The notes beneath the pieces are model-generated. The model made no database searches, had not been told where the DNA came from, and worked only from the letters and a program-made list of their open reading frames with translations. A stretch of DNA of 64,000 nucleotides, taken from positions 31,559 to 95,558 of the forward strand of contig JAAYKJ010000215.1 of NCBI GenBank assembly GCA_012522505.1, written 5' to 3'. Position numbers and translations under genes: made by a program. This DNA is from Clostridiaceae bacterium. Lineage in GTDB: Bacteria; Bacillota; Clostridia; DSM-8532. Of the stretch, positions 36,401-45,419 are shown piece by piece; within the stretch, counting starts at the first letter, position 1; each line of letters starts with the position of its first letter.

Positions 36401-37027
36401 GTACTGATATAGCCAACCGATTATCTGCACAGCATCCTTCCATTCATCCTCGGGAATAATGGTAATCATCTGTTCGATGACACTGCCTTCCCGAAGCAGG
36501 TTATCGGGTAAAAGCATCTCGGTATAATCGTCGATACTCTGAAACATTCCTGGCAGGATTTGATTCAGGGCATTGCATTGGGTGATCAGAAGGTATTTGT
36601 ACAGCTCTTCGGTCTGGTCTGCTTCTTTGTATTCATAAACCCTGTTAATATCAAGGCCTTCCATCTCAAGATGGATTGCCTCGGATAGAATCTGCGGCTT
36701 GAAGTTATTCTGTTCATCGGTAAAGACGCGCACATGGGAAGGAAGGTAACCGTTAACCTCCATGAACCGCAGCGCGCAGAAACGGTTGAACCATGTATAG
36801 GCCACTTCCTCCATGACTTGACTGAAGCCTTTCTCGTTAATGCTTGAGATTATAGCCTTCCGTTGGTTCTTCTCGGTTTGGGTCAGTATTATACCATTCA
36901 CGCTGTCGGCGTCAACAGCCACCATTTCCTTTTCACTGATGCCATATTGCAAAGCCTTTCCGGCTACTCGCAGGATCAATTCCCGCCTCGCCCAGACCGC
37001 GTATTTCCGGATCACATTTTTGCCCAT
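33422..37027 (-). CDS. pglX: BREX-1 adenine-specific DNA methyltransferase PglX, copy 1
   Basis: The 1201-residue N6-adenine methyltransferase marks host DNA in BREX. The SAM motif CIDPCMGSGHILVDM is near residue 309 and the catalytic NPPYMG near 480. A long C-terminal part, presumed to hold the target-recognition region, ends with a helical segment (EELRSYEEKIHHLADQF). It lies 9 bp after the C-terminal brxC fragment and 12 bp before pglZ. It is a paralog of the 1156-residue pglX at the other end of the island: the ends are very similar, the centre after NPPY is not. The frame is intact, and AAGGAGAAACG precedes the ATG. Confidence 0.94.
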   Translation of the reverse strand: MGKNVIRKYAVWARRELILRVAGKALQYGISEKEMVAVDADSVNGIILTQTEKNQRKAIISSINEKGFSQVMEEVAYTWFNRFCALRFMEVNGYLPSHVRVFTDEQNNFKPQILSEAIHLEMEGLDINRVYEYKEADQTEELYKYLLITQCNALNQILPGMFQSIDDYTEMLLPDNLLREGSVIEQMITIIPEDEWKDAVQIIGWLYQYYNSELKEQVFADLKKNIKISRENIPAATQLFTPNWIVRYMVENTLGRLWLEGHPDEELKAGWKYYLDDAQQDTGVQAQLDKIRDRFRSIRPEEIRCIDPCMGSGHILVDMFDVLMSIYESYGYNQRDAARKIIENNLYGLDIDERAAQLANFAVMMKARQYDRRFFNRVVQPHVYSISESNHLDKACVEYFANGDAQLQREIRVLLDELHDAKEYGTILKISQVDFDAIYARFDEINEDINTMREITLRELLPFVQAAQVMAQKYHVVVTNPPYMGISNGNRKLVKYVRDHYPNSKADLFSVFVECCGRMTENSCYYAMIIQPSFISLASFEKQRRAMLSKHSIHSMIHMGRGIFGIDFGSMAFVVSKRRLPGFTGRYFKLHKRTFQYIEPSDIEKLFLLGARKKMLCCDFNRYDTQTGISDDLFGSGTKIHYETKQLNFEKIPGSPVGYWISDALIHTFSNELLGKWLITREGMATADNERYLRYWFEVRFSAIQFNCNHQDEAAKSNMKWFPYNKGGNFRKWYGNNEFVVDWQNNGFAIKNNRDEKNGRVRSHNYNGAFAFRKGITWSSISAGDISARFTEKGFLFDSKGAKGFCENEENLYPILALINSVTAKTYLEIFSPTMDFKVGDISKIPLHQDVLLNPELTAKTRQLLELSKADWNSFEISWDFKFHPLIRRGLISDAYQAWAAECNDRFDKMKLYEEEINRIIIHIYGLQDELEPEVDDKAVTVHRVYDSREDVPESMNGSNYVLTLQDVVKSLISYAVGCMFGRFSLDSEGLVCADEVWDSSKYISYLPHEDNIIPISDDEYFPDDIVVRFEKFIETVYGKDTLEENLEFIAAALRGRGGTSREVIRNYFINNFFSDHCKTYQKCPIYWLFDSGKKNGFKALIYMHRYQQDILARMRTDYIHEHQARYRTAIGDVQQRINCVSMAERVKMNKRLIKLREQAEELRSYEEKIHHLADQFCRIDLDDGVKHNYGIFREVLAKIR

Positions 37028-37036
37028 CGTTTCTCC

Positions 37037-38329
37037 TTAATTCAGCTGGATGCCATCACAGTTTTTCATAAGGCGTTTCAATTGTACGCGCATTTTTTCA
37101 ACATAAGCATCGATATCTTCTTCGGATTCCAGCCTCTTTGTAGGGAAAATAGCCTGCCTGTGAACTGCCTTGATAACCTTTTTCGATTTGCCGTCCTCTC
37201 CGGTTTCCTTTCCTCTTCCAGGTTTCACAGGCGCCGGTTTCAGCATCGTTTCAATGCGCTCACAGGTATCGTCCTTGTATGTGAACAATCCTGGTATTTG
37301 GCTATCCAGCAGGGCAAGGCTTTTCAGTTCGGATATTCTCTTTTTTCTCTGTGTGAAGAAATCATCCGCAGCAATAATCAGGCTTTTTACCTTCATTTCA
37401 CCATCAGCCGCCTGATGTATTTCGGCCATACACTGACGCACGATTTCCAGCAGCTCTTCGCGTTTGTTCTGCAGCAGCCTGTTATGGGCGGCGGTCACAA
37501 CATCCATAAGGGCATAGAGCTCGGGGATGCGCTTGTAATTATACGCTATGCCCGGCTGCACGGTGATGATCAGTCGTATCGCGTTTAGCGCCTGGTTGGC
37601 TTCTTCCTCTGTGGCAAGGTAGTCCAGGTCGTTTCTGAGGCTTGCCTCGAATTCAACGGCATCATCAAATACCTTTACCTGGTTTTTAAAAAAGCTCTCG
37701 ACATTGTGCATAGCCTCTTTATTGTCATCCAGATCATCCTGTTTTTGGATAACCCGGTCTATCAATGCGATATTGTCCTTCCGGTGGGAGAGGATATCAT
37801 TCATCAGGGCAATTGCGTCCTGAACCAGTGCATGATCGGGATAGGCACGACCGATATAACGTTCATTCAGTTCTTCATAATGTTCCTTCTGCGCTGTAAA
37901 CCTGTTTGCAATGAACATTACCAACCCATCCTCATCGCCCGGAACATCCATCACGTCAAAGTATTCACGCAGGTATTCCCTGGCTTCCTTCATCTTGAAA
38001 GCTGAAACCATCAGACGCTTGCTGATGGAGGTCTTGCCGATTTCACTCTTTTTACGCAGCATATCGGGTAGTTTGGGATTATCGGGCTGGATGACGCTGC
38101 CTGCATACCGAATGGTGACCTTCTGCTCATTGATTAAACGAGCCGTCACTGCTGCAATATCGATTTCACGCCAGCCATATGGAATTCCGCTGTAACGACG
38201 ATGAATATCGGCCATGGAAGTCGGCAGATTCTTTCTGTACTGCATCTCCAGGTACTCTTCCATCTTTGCGGCGGCATCACGGTTCTTCTCAAACCCATGC
38301 ATGACGCCATCATCGGCACTCCCGTTCAA
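37037..38329 (-). pseudogene. brxC: C-terminal part of BrxC, beyond an in-frame stop
   Basis: This 430-residue ORF is in the same frame as the upstream brxC ORF and is separated from it by a TAA at 38381-38383 plus 17 sense codons. Joined across the stop, the two span 1180 codons, the expected size of BrxC. It is largely helical (for example AMHNVESFFKNQVKVFDD), with a Lys-rich tail, like the BrxC C-terminus. The track start is a TTG without a good binding site; an ATG at 38302 has only distant GGGAG. Separate translation, read-through or loss of function are all possible. It is followed by pglX1 after 9 bp. Confidence 0.75.
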
Positions 38330-38380
38330 AATAGCGATAATGTCTGCATCCGATTCAGCATTGTGCGTAACCAGGTCCAG

Positions 38381-40576
38381 TTAGCTGTAAACATGGGAAA
38401 CCAGGTATTCCAGTGCCTGATCAATTTTTGCCCGGGCATCTCCGCCCTTTAGCTCAAGGTGCTCGCCATCTACATAGAACGATGCATTTTCAATGGCCTT
38501 TTTCAAATCTTCCCTGGCAGAACCTTCATAATGATTGGCTTCCTCCTGTTGAGCGCGGATTATATCCTGTACCGATTTAGGCAGTTGGTTAATATTTCGT
38601 TGTTTCACGTACTTACGGATTTTCATCGCGCTTTCCAGTGCCTCATAATACGGTGTATCCGCCAGAACCACAACGGCTTCTCCAACAGAGCCTGCCATAA
38701 GGCGAAGCTCGGTTTTTTCCACAGCATCTGTTGCTACCGTCAGGATGCGCAAACGCATTCCACCGGTTATAGCGCCAACGGTGATGCCATCCACCATTTT
38801 GTCAAAAGCAAAGTCATACTTCCCATAACGATATTTTGACTGCTGATAGATATCGCCAAACAGAATCTTTGCGATCTCCCCAACAATTGCAGCCGTATCC
38901 ACCTGTGTGTTTCTGATCTCCCGCTGAATGTCCTGCTCTTCATCGGTTAGAAAATTATAGGTATCTCCGGTTCTCCCGATATAATTCTGGCTAAGCAGCC
39001 GATCAAGCGAGGCTCTTACAGATTCACGCATGACCACTTTATCCAGCCGGATATCGTCGGCCATCAGTATGACGAGATTATCCAAATTCGCCTTGATATC
39101 ATCGATATAGCGAATAAGATACAGCAGCTTCAATACATCTGCATCCTGTGGTTCCACACCGTGGCCTTCTTCTGCTGCGCGGGTACAGCGTTCAATCACG
39201 CGCCGAATGGATCCATCCAGGAACGTGTGAACCGTATCATAAAAGAGGAAAAACGGAACCAGAGCATATTGATCCTTTTCCTGAACCTTTTGTGCAGCCT
39301 CCTGAAACCCGGACAGCATTGAACGTTCCCCACCTGACAGATGCTTGCCGGAGTTCCCGTGTTTACGGATTTCGGCAAAGACCTTCTGCATGATGATAAA
39401 CTGATAGGGTACAAAAGGGAAGTTGATGCTATACTCAGAGGCTGTCGAATAGCCTTTCATGTCCATGACCGAGTCGGTAAAGCTGAAAAGATTGCGCAGC
39501 ACCGAATCGTTCCGATTATAGACGGTCTGCAAGTGTTCATCTGCTTCAGGCTTTTTCTTCAGAATACGCTTTTGAATAACCTCATCCACAGAAGAAGAGG
39601 ATAGACTGAGCCTGATCTTGAAACGAGCCTGAATACGGGAAAACTCATCGGCACGAACCCTGATAATCTCATCAATGGCTTCCTGCCCGGTGCACACGAC
39701 CCATATCTTTCCGCCGCACTCACTGCCAATTTTCTCGGTCAAAGACTGCATGTTCAAAAGCATGTCTGTATCCGTCCCGATGTATTGACCTACTTCATCG
39801 ATCATAAACAGCATACGGAAATCTTCTGGTTTTCGGTCAACATATTCCTTCATCTCGGAAACCAGCCGTGCAATGCTCATATCTGCGGTTTCAGTTCCAT
39901 CAAACCAGTTACGCGCGGCGGTTTCGCTCATACCCAGAACTTCGGTCAGGGTATCGACAACATCATCCTCAAAAAAGGCAAATGCATCTCTGGCCGAGAG
40001 CCAGGGCTCGCCGTTCTTTTCTTCGAACACCCGACGGAATTCTGCTGTCTTTCCACGCTTGTCAATGAATTGCTCCAGCTTCGCCACTTTCAGGTTCTCA
40101 CCATAAAAGCCAAGATGGTTATAGAACATCTTGGCAAAAACGCGCAGTACAGCTGTTTTGTCCTTATCGATAGGGCCTTCGATATCGATATTGAACAAAA
40201 TGGTCTCTGTTTCACCTTTTGTAGCCATATCGATCAGCTTAAAAGTGCTTGGATCATCCTCAAATTTGCTACGGAAACGCTCTGCTGTCTGAATTCCCTT
40301 TACCTCTTTGTTTTCCAGGATATAGGATAGAATTTTTAAAAAATGGGATTTACCGCTGCCAAAGAAACCGGAAATCCATACACCAATGTCGGCCGTTGGC
40401 TCTTCAAAAGCTTCGTTGTAGTAGCTGAAAAATGTGATGAAATGCTTTTTCAGTTCCTTTGTGATGACATACTCATGCAACTCCTGCTCCAGGGTATCGT
40501 CTGCAGCCTGATCAACCTTGATCACGCCATTAATCTTACGGTTGATATTGTCCGCAAACATTTGACGGATAATCAT
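38381..40576 (-). CDS. brxC: BREX-1 P-loop ATPase BrxC, N-terminal 731 residues (truncated by in-frame TAA)
   Basis: BrxC is the large ATPase of BREX. This ORF holds the P-loop GFFGSGKSHFLK near residue 68 and Walker B MLFMIDEVGQYIG near 255, so the ATPase module is complete. It ends after YLVSHVYS with TAA, whereas the frame stays open for another 448 sense codons down to 37037. A single base change from AAA, CAA or GAA could create this stop. The alternative of a frameshift is excluded because both ORFs share one frame. AGGAGGAGTTAGCAT precedes the ATG. It follows brxB by 13 bp. Confidence 0.85.
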   Translation of the reverse strand: MIIRQMFADNINRKINGVIKVDQAADDTLEQELHEYVITKELKKHFITFFSYYNEAFEEPTADIGVWISGFFGSGKSHFLKILSYILENKEVKGIQTAERFRSKFEDDPSTFKLIDMATKGETETILFNIDIEGPIDKDKTAVLRVFAKMFYNHLGFYGENLKVAKLEQFIDKRGKTAEFRRVFEEKNGEPWLSARDAFAFFEDDVVDTLTEVLGMSETAARNWFDGTETADMSIARLVSEMKEYVDRKPEDFRMLFMIDEVGQYIGTDTDMLLNMQSLTEKIGSECGGKIWVVCTGQEAIDEIIRVRADEFSRIQARFKIRLSLSSSSVDEVIQKRILKKKPEADEHLQTVYNRNDSVLRNLFSFTDSVMDMKGYSTASEYSINFPFVPYQFIIMQKVFAEIRKHGNSGKHLSGGERSMLSGFQEAAQKVQEKDQYALVPFFLFYDTVHTFLDGSIRRVIERCTRAAEEGHGVEPQDADVLKLLYLIRYIDDIKANLDNLVILMADDIRLDKVVMRESVRASLDRLLSQNYIGRTGDTYNFLTDEEQDIQREIRNTQVDTAAIVGEIAKILFGDIYQQSKYRYGKYDFAFDKMVDGITVGAITGGMRLRILTVATDAVEKTELRLMAGSVGEAVVVLADTPYYEALESAMKIRKYVKQRNINQLPKSVQDIIRAQQEEANHYEGSAREDLKKAIENASFYVDGEHLELKGGDARAKIDQALEYLVSHVYS

Positions 40577-40589
40577 ATGCTAACTCCTC

Positions 40590-41144
40590 CTATACCACGT
40601 TAAAGGCCCTGTAATAATCGTTTGGCCGTAATCTGTCAAACAGCTTTACATGGCGTCCGTTAAAAACACCCGGATACATTACCAAAATCGGGATATCAGA
40701 AAAATGCGGCTGCAAGGCTTCAAGCAAAGAGTGAATCCGCATAAACGGGAAAACTTCGCCAACGCCGGTCAGCATCAGCACATCGCCCGGCTGCTGTTGG
40801 TATTGCATTCTTGCGGCAAAAGCCTCCGCCGTTGCGATAGTGTGCATTTGCGCAATTAGAAAGTCTTTTCCCTTTCGTTCCTCCATATGTGGAATGCTTT
40901 TGGTGATCCGCTTATCATCGCAGATGGACAGAAATATCTTGTACAGATTGTGTTCAACCAAGCGACAGGCGAGCGTCCTGTCTTTTTTTATTTGATCTAC
41001 AAAATGCCGGACAGCCATCTCCTCTTCGGCGGCATAACAAAAAAAGCGGATATTCACCTCATTACTAAGCCCCCTGCCTTCAAGAAAATCCTTATCCTGA
41101 ATCAATGTGCGTACCTTGTCTAGTCTTTCTTTTATGCTGCCCAT
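40590..41144 (-). CDS. brxB: BREX protein BrxB (DUF1788)
   Basis: The 184-residue protein has the DUF1788 character: SIKERLDKVRTLIQDKDFL at the N-terminus, a central GVGEVFPFMRIHSLLEAL and a C-terminal YPGVFNGRHVKLFDRL. BrxB is a small conserved BREX component of unknown biochemical role, required for defence in tested systems. I placed the start at the ATG at 41144, which has GGAGG upstream; the longer ORF of the track merely reads through the ribosome binding site. It lies between brxA (14 bp upstream) and brxC (13 bp downstream), the canonical brxABC order. Confidence 0.9.
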   Translation of the reverse strand: MGSIKERLDKVRTLIQDKDFLEGRGLSNEVNIRFFCYAAEEEMAVRHFVDQIKKDRTLACRLVEHNLYKIFLSICDDKRITKSIPHMEERKGKDFLIAQMHTIATAEAFAARMQYQQQPGDVLMLTGVGEVFPFMRIHSLLEALQPHFSDIPILVMYPGVFNGRHVKLFDRLRPNDYYRAFNVV

Positions 41145-41158
41145 ACCTCCAACCTCCT

Positions 41159-41809
41159 TCAAGGGAAACAGTTAAAGGCCGGTAATGCAGCCTCATCGCC
41201 ATTGCTTCTGATAGCATTTTCCAGTACAGGCTGGATGTATATCGGGTTCAGATGGCTGGATCGGATGTTGTCAAGATACTCATTTTCTACGAGTACCTTT
41301 GTCAGGACCTGTTTTATTTTTGTGACGGTCGAATCACTCCATGCTGCTACAGCATCATCCTGCTCCTGCAGGCGCATGAAAAAACTGTTCATGTCTATTC
41401 TACCAAAGTTGGTGTTCTTTAGCCGATACTTCTCTCCAATAACCGTCACCATAAAATCCCACACCAGCCTGCTCTGTTTCATCATGGCGTACAGGCATAT
41501 CTGTTTTGCCACCCGGCCTGGTTGTTCTGAGATGGCCTGCACCAGCGTATTGGAATTCATTGCATTAAGCCTGCTTATACATACCGAAGCCAATCTTTTT
41601 ATTGATTTTTCGGTGGGGTACTGGAACAGGTTCTCGTCAGCAATCTTCTTGGGAATTTCATTTTCGGCCATGCCGCCTATCATCAGCCTGGCGGTAATCC
41701 TCATCTCATGAAACAAGAATTGATCGCTGGTAATCGTTGCTTTATAGGGCCTTTTATCACCCGGGTTCATTCCTGCCGGATTAATTCTCTGCCGTTCCAT
41801 ATGTACCAT
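41159..41809 (-). CDS. brxA: BREX protein BrxA (DUF1819)
   Basis: The 216-residue protein matches the DUF1819/BrxA family, small DNA-binding-like proteins of BREX loci. Recognisable stretches are ITSDQFLFHEMRITARLM near the N-terminus, ENLFQYPTEKSIKRLA and IYIQPVLENAIRSNGD near the C-terminus. In characterised systems BrxA is conserved and resembles RNA-binding antitermination protein NusB. The ATG at 41809 is preceded by AAGGAGGTTCAAGGGT, a better start than the longer track version. Unusually for type 1, it comes second, after a pglX gene, instead of leading the operon. Confidence 0.9.
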   Translation of the reverse strand: MVHMERQRINPAGMNPGDKRPYKATITSDQFLFHEMRITARLMIGGMAENEIPKKIADENLFQYPTEKSIKRLASVCISRLNAMNSNTLVQAISEQPGRVAKQICLYAMMKQSRLVWDFMVTVIGEKYRLKNTNFGRIDMNSFFMRLQEQDDAVAAWSDSTVTKIKQVLTKVLVENEYLDNIRSSHLNPIYIQPVLENAIRSNGDEAALPAFNCFP

Positions 41810-41866
41810 ACCCTTGAACCTCCTTGGGTTTCGTATTTGCTTGATCTTCACGCAATATTCCGCCTG

Positions 41867-44800
41867 CTAAATCTTTGCCAGCACAGACCGCAAGATCCCA
41901 TAGTTATGCTTCACACCTTCATCCAGATCGATATGGAGCATCTGATCGGCAAGGTGATGGATTTTCTCCTCGTATACCCTCAGCTCTTCGGCCTGATCCT
42001 GTAGCTTAATAAGCTGCTGGTTCAGTTTCACATGCTCGTCTGTGGAAGCCTTTCTTATGCGCTGCTGCAGGGTTTCAATTGCTGTTCGGTATCGGGCTTG
42101 CTGCTCATGCACATAATCTGTTCTCATACGGGCAATCGTATCTGGCTGGTAGCGGTGCAGATAAATGAGCGCCTTGAAGCCATTTTTCTTGCCAGAATCA
42201 AACAACCAGTATATCGGATGTTTCTGATAGGTTTTGCAATGATCCGCATAGAAATCATTTATAAAGTAATTCCGGATTACTTCTCTTGAAGTTCCTTTGC
42301 CCCTCAGCGCATCGGCGATGAACTGCAGGTTATCTTCCAGTGTTGCCGCACCGAAGACCGTCTCGACAAACCTGATAAAACGTGCCACAATATCATCTTT
42401 GAAATATTCGTCTTCGGAAATTGGGATGATGTTGTCCTGATCAGCAGGAAAAATCCTGTACCGGGTGCTGTCCCACTCGCCACCCCCATGGACAAGGCCT
42501 TCATCATCCAGAGAATACCTTCCAAACATACAGCCGACAGCATAGGAGATAAGGCTCTTAATATCCTGGGTATAATCAGCCCGGCGGACAGATACTTCCT
42601 TGTCTTCAAGCTCCGGTGTCAGTTCGTCCTCCAAGCCATACAGACTGATAAAGATACGGTTCAGTTCCTCTTCATTCGATTTAAGCTGGCTAAACCAACG
42701 CATGCAGCGCTGCTCCCATTTCAAGAAACAGTCCCTTAAGGATATGGAAGGACTGCCTGTAGTTTTGTTACGAAAATATGGCTCGATCAACGGATGATAT
42801 CGAAAGTCCCATGATAATTCATAGGAATCCCAATTGTTTTTCGCAATCTCAATATTTTTCTCAACGATCTCGGTAACATTCATTGGAATTTCAGGAGCCG
42901 GAACCTTCGCCACGATACCTGAATTATAGTTCAGTGTCGGGCTTAGAAACTTGATGAAATGCGTAAAAACTACGCAGTTCAAATATCCCAATATTCCAAT
43001 AACATTCCCGTCTCCGAAAAAAGCATGTGCTCCAACATCGAAAACAGTTCCTTCAGGTGCGAACCGGGCACCAAACCTATCGGTGGAAATTAACGACCAG
43101 TTGGCGTTCTTTCTGAAGTAATACTGCCGTGACGGGAGACAATTGCCGCTGTTTGACAGCAATTCATAGTGCTTTTGATCAAATTTCAGAACATTAAAAT
43201 AGTTTCCATACCATTTGCAGATACCTGCACTTTTTGTATAGGGCACATATTTGCACCCGTTGCTTTGAAATTCATCGTAATTCTTGCAGGAGAAGGCAAT
43301 CTCATCGAAACAGATTTCATACCAAAACCGCACGAAATAACTGTTGTTACCCGTTGCCATTCCCTGACGCGCATCGCCGAAGTCGCTGATCCGAGCTGAA
43401 TTGACGAATGCCGAAATGGTTTTCTTCGATGCCCAATACGAATATGGTTTCCCTGGCATCTTTGTGAAGTCACTCACTCTTGCCGTATAACAGTTTTGTT
43501 GATTTGCGAATTCGTTTTCCTTCTCTTGCTGTGTATTATAGTCAACCAGTCGGACAAAAACCGACTTATAATTATCAGCCGTATGGGGCGACATCACAAA
43601 GCTGACAGCCTGAACCACTTCGCCGCTGATCTCTTCAAAGGCTCTTGCCCCTTGATGAACCATGCTGATTAACTGCTGCTGCATCAATTTATTGCGCAGG
43701 TTCTCATAGCTTGGCAGAAACATCCACGAGTGCTGTGTTATCATGGCATAAAGCCCTTCTTCATACGCAAAATCGGAGCACCTTTCCATAAACACAGCAG
43801 ACAGATCGGACCTTGAATTTGGGTAATTCTTCCTTATGTATTGCTTCAGTTTTAAGTTCATCCCGCTGCTGCTCATATATGGCGGGTTGGTCACCAGCAC
43901 ATGGTATTTATTTGCAAGCACCTGTGCCATCTGAACCAATGGCAACAGCTCTGCTAAGATTCGCTGCCTGTAAAGGCTTATTTCCTTTTCCTCCCGTATG
44001 GCCTCAAAACGTGAATACAACGCGGCAAAATTTACCTGGGAAGCATTCAGAATTGAACCGTATTCACCCGCATCATGAAGATCATCCATCAGGATCTGCA
44101 TATCCGATTCCAAACCTGGGTCGCCATTGGTAAAAGATTCAACCAGGGCTTTATCCAGATGATTGCTCTGGCGGATTGCATAGACATGGGGCTGCGGTAT
44201 TTCAGCCCTTCGCAGCAAACGCTTATCATACTGGAGCGCTTTCATCATCACAGAAAAGTATGCCAGCTGCGCAGCCCGATCATCAATGTCAAGCCCGTAC
44301 AGGTTGTTCTCAAGAATGCTTTTGACTGCTTCACGCTGATTGAAACCATAGCTTTCATAGATCTTAATAAGCACATCAAACATATACACAAGGATATGTC
44401 CACTTCCCATACATGGATCGATACAGCGGATCTCTTCGGGGCGGATTGTCTTGTGTTTTTCCCGGATTTGCCCAAGCTCAGCCTGAACTTCTGCGTCTTG
44501 TTCGGCTTCATCAAGATAAAATTTCCAACCGGCTTTCAACCTGTCATCCGGGTGTCCTTCCAGCCATAACCGGCCAAGGCTGTTCTCCACCATATAGCGG
44601 ACAATCCAGTCCGGGGTGAACAACTGCGTTGCAGCAGGAATGTCATCCCTTGAAATCTTAATATTTCTCTTCAAATCGCCAAAGATTCTGTCCTTCAGTT
44701 CGGAATTATAGTACTGATACAGCCAACCTATAATCTGAACGGCATCTTTCCAGTCTTTCTGAGGGATCAGCGCAATCATTTGCTCGATGATGCTACCCTC

Positions 44801-45337
44801 ACGCAGCAGGTTATCCGGGAAAAGCAGCTCGGTATAGTCCGCTATCCGCTGGAACATCCCGGGAAGTATTTTGCTCAGGGCATTGCATTTGGTGATCAGC
44901 AGATATTTATACAGCTCTTCGGTCTGATCCGTCTCCTTGAGTTGATAAACCTTTTCTATATCTAAGCCTTCCATTTCCAAATGGATTGCTTCGGTGAGAA
45001 TCTGCGGTTTGAAGTTGTTGTCCTCATCAGTAAAAACGCGTATATGGGCAGGAAGATATCCGTTAACCTCCATAAACCGCAGCGCAGAAAAACGGTTGAA
45101 CCATGTATAGGCAACCTCCTCGATAACCTGATCAAAGCCTTTTTCATTTATCTTATCAATAAGCGCTTTGCGTTGTTTCTTTTCGTTTTCGGTCAGCAGT
45201 CTGCCATTTACGATGTCAGCATTTTTGTCTGATATTCCCTGTTTACTGATGCCATATTGCATAGCCTTCCGGGATACGCGGCTAATTAGTTCCTGCCTTG
45301 CCCAGACAGCATATGTTCTGATCGCATTCTTATCCAT
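41867..45337 (-). CDS. pglX: BREX-1 adenine-specific DNA methyltransferase PglX, copy 2 (first gene of island)
   Basis: The 1156-residue paralog of the other PglX keeps the SAM motif CIDPCMGSGHILVYM near residue 310 and the catalytic NPPYMS near 484. Both termini are highly similar to copy 1: in one 56-residue N-terminal stretch I count 50 identities. The region after NPPY (roughly residues 490-850), presumed to recognise DNA, diverges strongly, so a different target sequence is likely. It leads the island, 58 bp before brxA. AAGGGAACTGTG supports the ATG at 45337. A palindrome and TATAAT box lie 80-120 bp upstream. The frame is intact. Confidence 0.93.
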   Translation of the reverse strand: MDKNAIRTYAVWARQELISRVSRKAMQYGISKQGISDKNADIVNGRLLTENEKKQRKALIDKINEKGFDQVIEEVAYTWFNRFSALRFMEVNGYLPAHIRVFTDEDNNFKPQILTEAIHLEMEGLDIEKVYQLKETDQTEELYKYLLITKCNALSKILPGMFQRIADYTELLFPDNLLREGSIIEQMIALIPQKDWKDAVQIIGWLYQYYNSELKDRIFGDLKRNIKISRDDIPAATQLFTPDWIVRYMVENSLGRLWLEGHPDDRLKAGWKFYLDEAEQDAEVQAELGQIREKHKTIRPEEIRCIDPCMGSGHILVYMFDVLIKIYESYGFNQREAVKSILENNLYGLDIDDRAAQLAYFSVMMKALQYDKRLLRRAEIPQPHVYAIRQSNHLDKALVESFTNGDPGLESDMQILMDDLHDAGEYGSILNASQVNFAALYSRFEAIREEKEISLYRQRILAELLPLVQMAQVLANKYHVLVTNPPYMSSSGMNLKLKQYIRKNYPNSRSDLSAVFMERCSDFAYEEGLYAMITQHSWMFLPSYENLRNKLMQQQLISMVHQGARAFEEISGEVVQAVSFVMSPHTADNYKSVFVRLVDYNTQQEKENEFANQQNCYTARVSDFTKMPGKPYSYWASKKTISAFVNSARISDFGDARQGMATGNNSYFVRFWYEICFDEIAFSCKNYDEFQSNGCKYVPYTKSAGICKWYGNYFNVLKFDQKHYELLSNSGNCLPSRQYYFRKNANWSLISTDRFGARFAPEGTVFDVGAHAFFGDGNVIGILGYLNCVVFTHFIKFLSPTLNYNSGIVAKVPAPEIPMNVTEIVEKNIEIAKNNWDSYELSWDFRYHPLIEPYFRNKTTGSPSISLRDCFLKWEQRCMRWFSQLKSNEEELNRIFISLYGLEDELTPELEDKEVSVRRADYTQDIKSLISYAVGCMFGRYSLDDEGLVHGGGEWDSTRYRIFPADQDNIIPISEDEYFKDDIVARFIRFVETVFGAATLEDNLQFIADALRGKGTSREVIRNYFINDFYADHCKTYQKHPIYWLFDSGKKNGFKALIYLHRYQPDTIARMRTDYVHEQQARYRTAIETLQQRIRKASTDEHVKLNQQLIKLQDQAEELRVYEEKIHHLADQMLHIDLDEGVKHNYGILRSVLAKI

Positions 45338-45347
45338 CACAGTTCCC

Positions 45348-45419
45348 TTCACTCAGCCTCTTCCTTAGTAGTATTCTTAAGCTGTTCTAATGTATACACC
45401 TTCATTCCATTTATCTTCA
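45348..45419 (-). CDS. Possible 23-aa leader peptide upstream of the BREX island
   Basis: From the ATG at 45419 the minus strand encodes MKINGMKVYTLEQLKNTT and ends EEAE with TGA a few bases before the pglX2 binding site. This ATG overlaps the TATAAT box, so if that promoter is used the real start would be the internal ATG at 45404, giving 18 residues. No clear binding site precedes either start. It could be a regulatory leader, a remnant of a lost gene, or chance. Confidence 0.25.

Noticed and set aside
36863-37588. Plus-strand 241-aa ORF across the brxC-pglX1 junction
   Set aside because: It is antisense to two real genes, spans their junction, and shows no domain or binding site.
37037-40576. 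Frameshift as the cause of the broken brxC
   Set aside because: Start coordinates of both ORFs give the same frame; only one TAA separates them, so it is a nonsense codon, not an indel.
41202-41711. Plus-strand 169-aa ORF inside brxA
   Set aside because: It is the antisense reading of brxA; its hydrophobic look follows from the opposite strand's codons.
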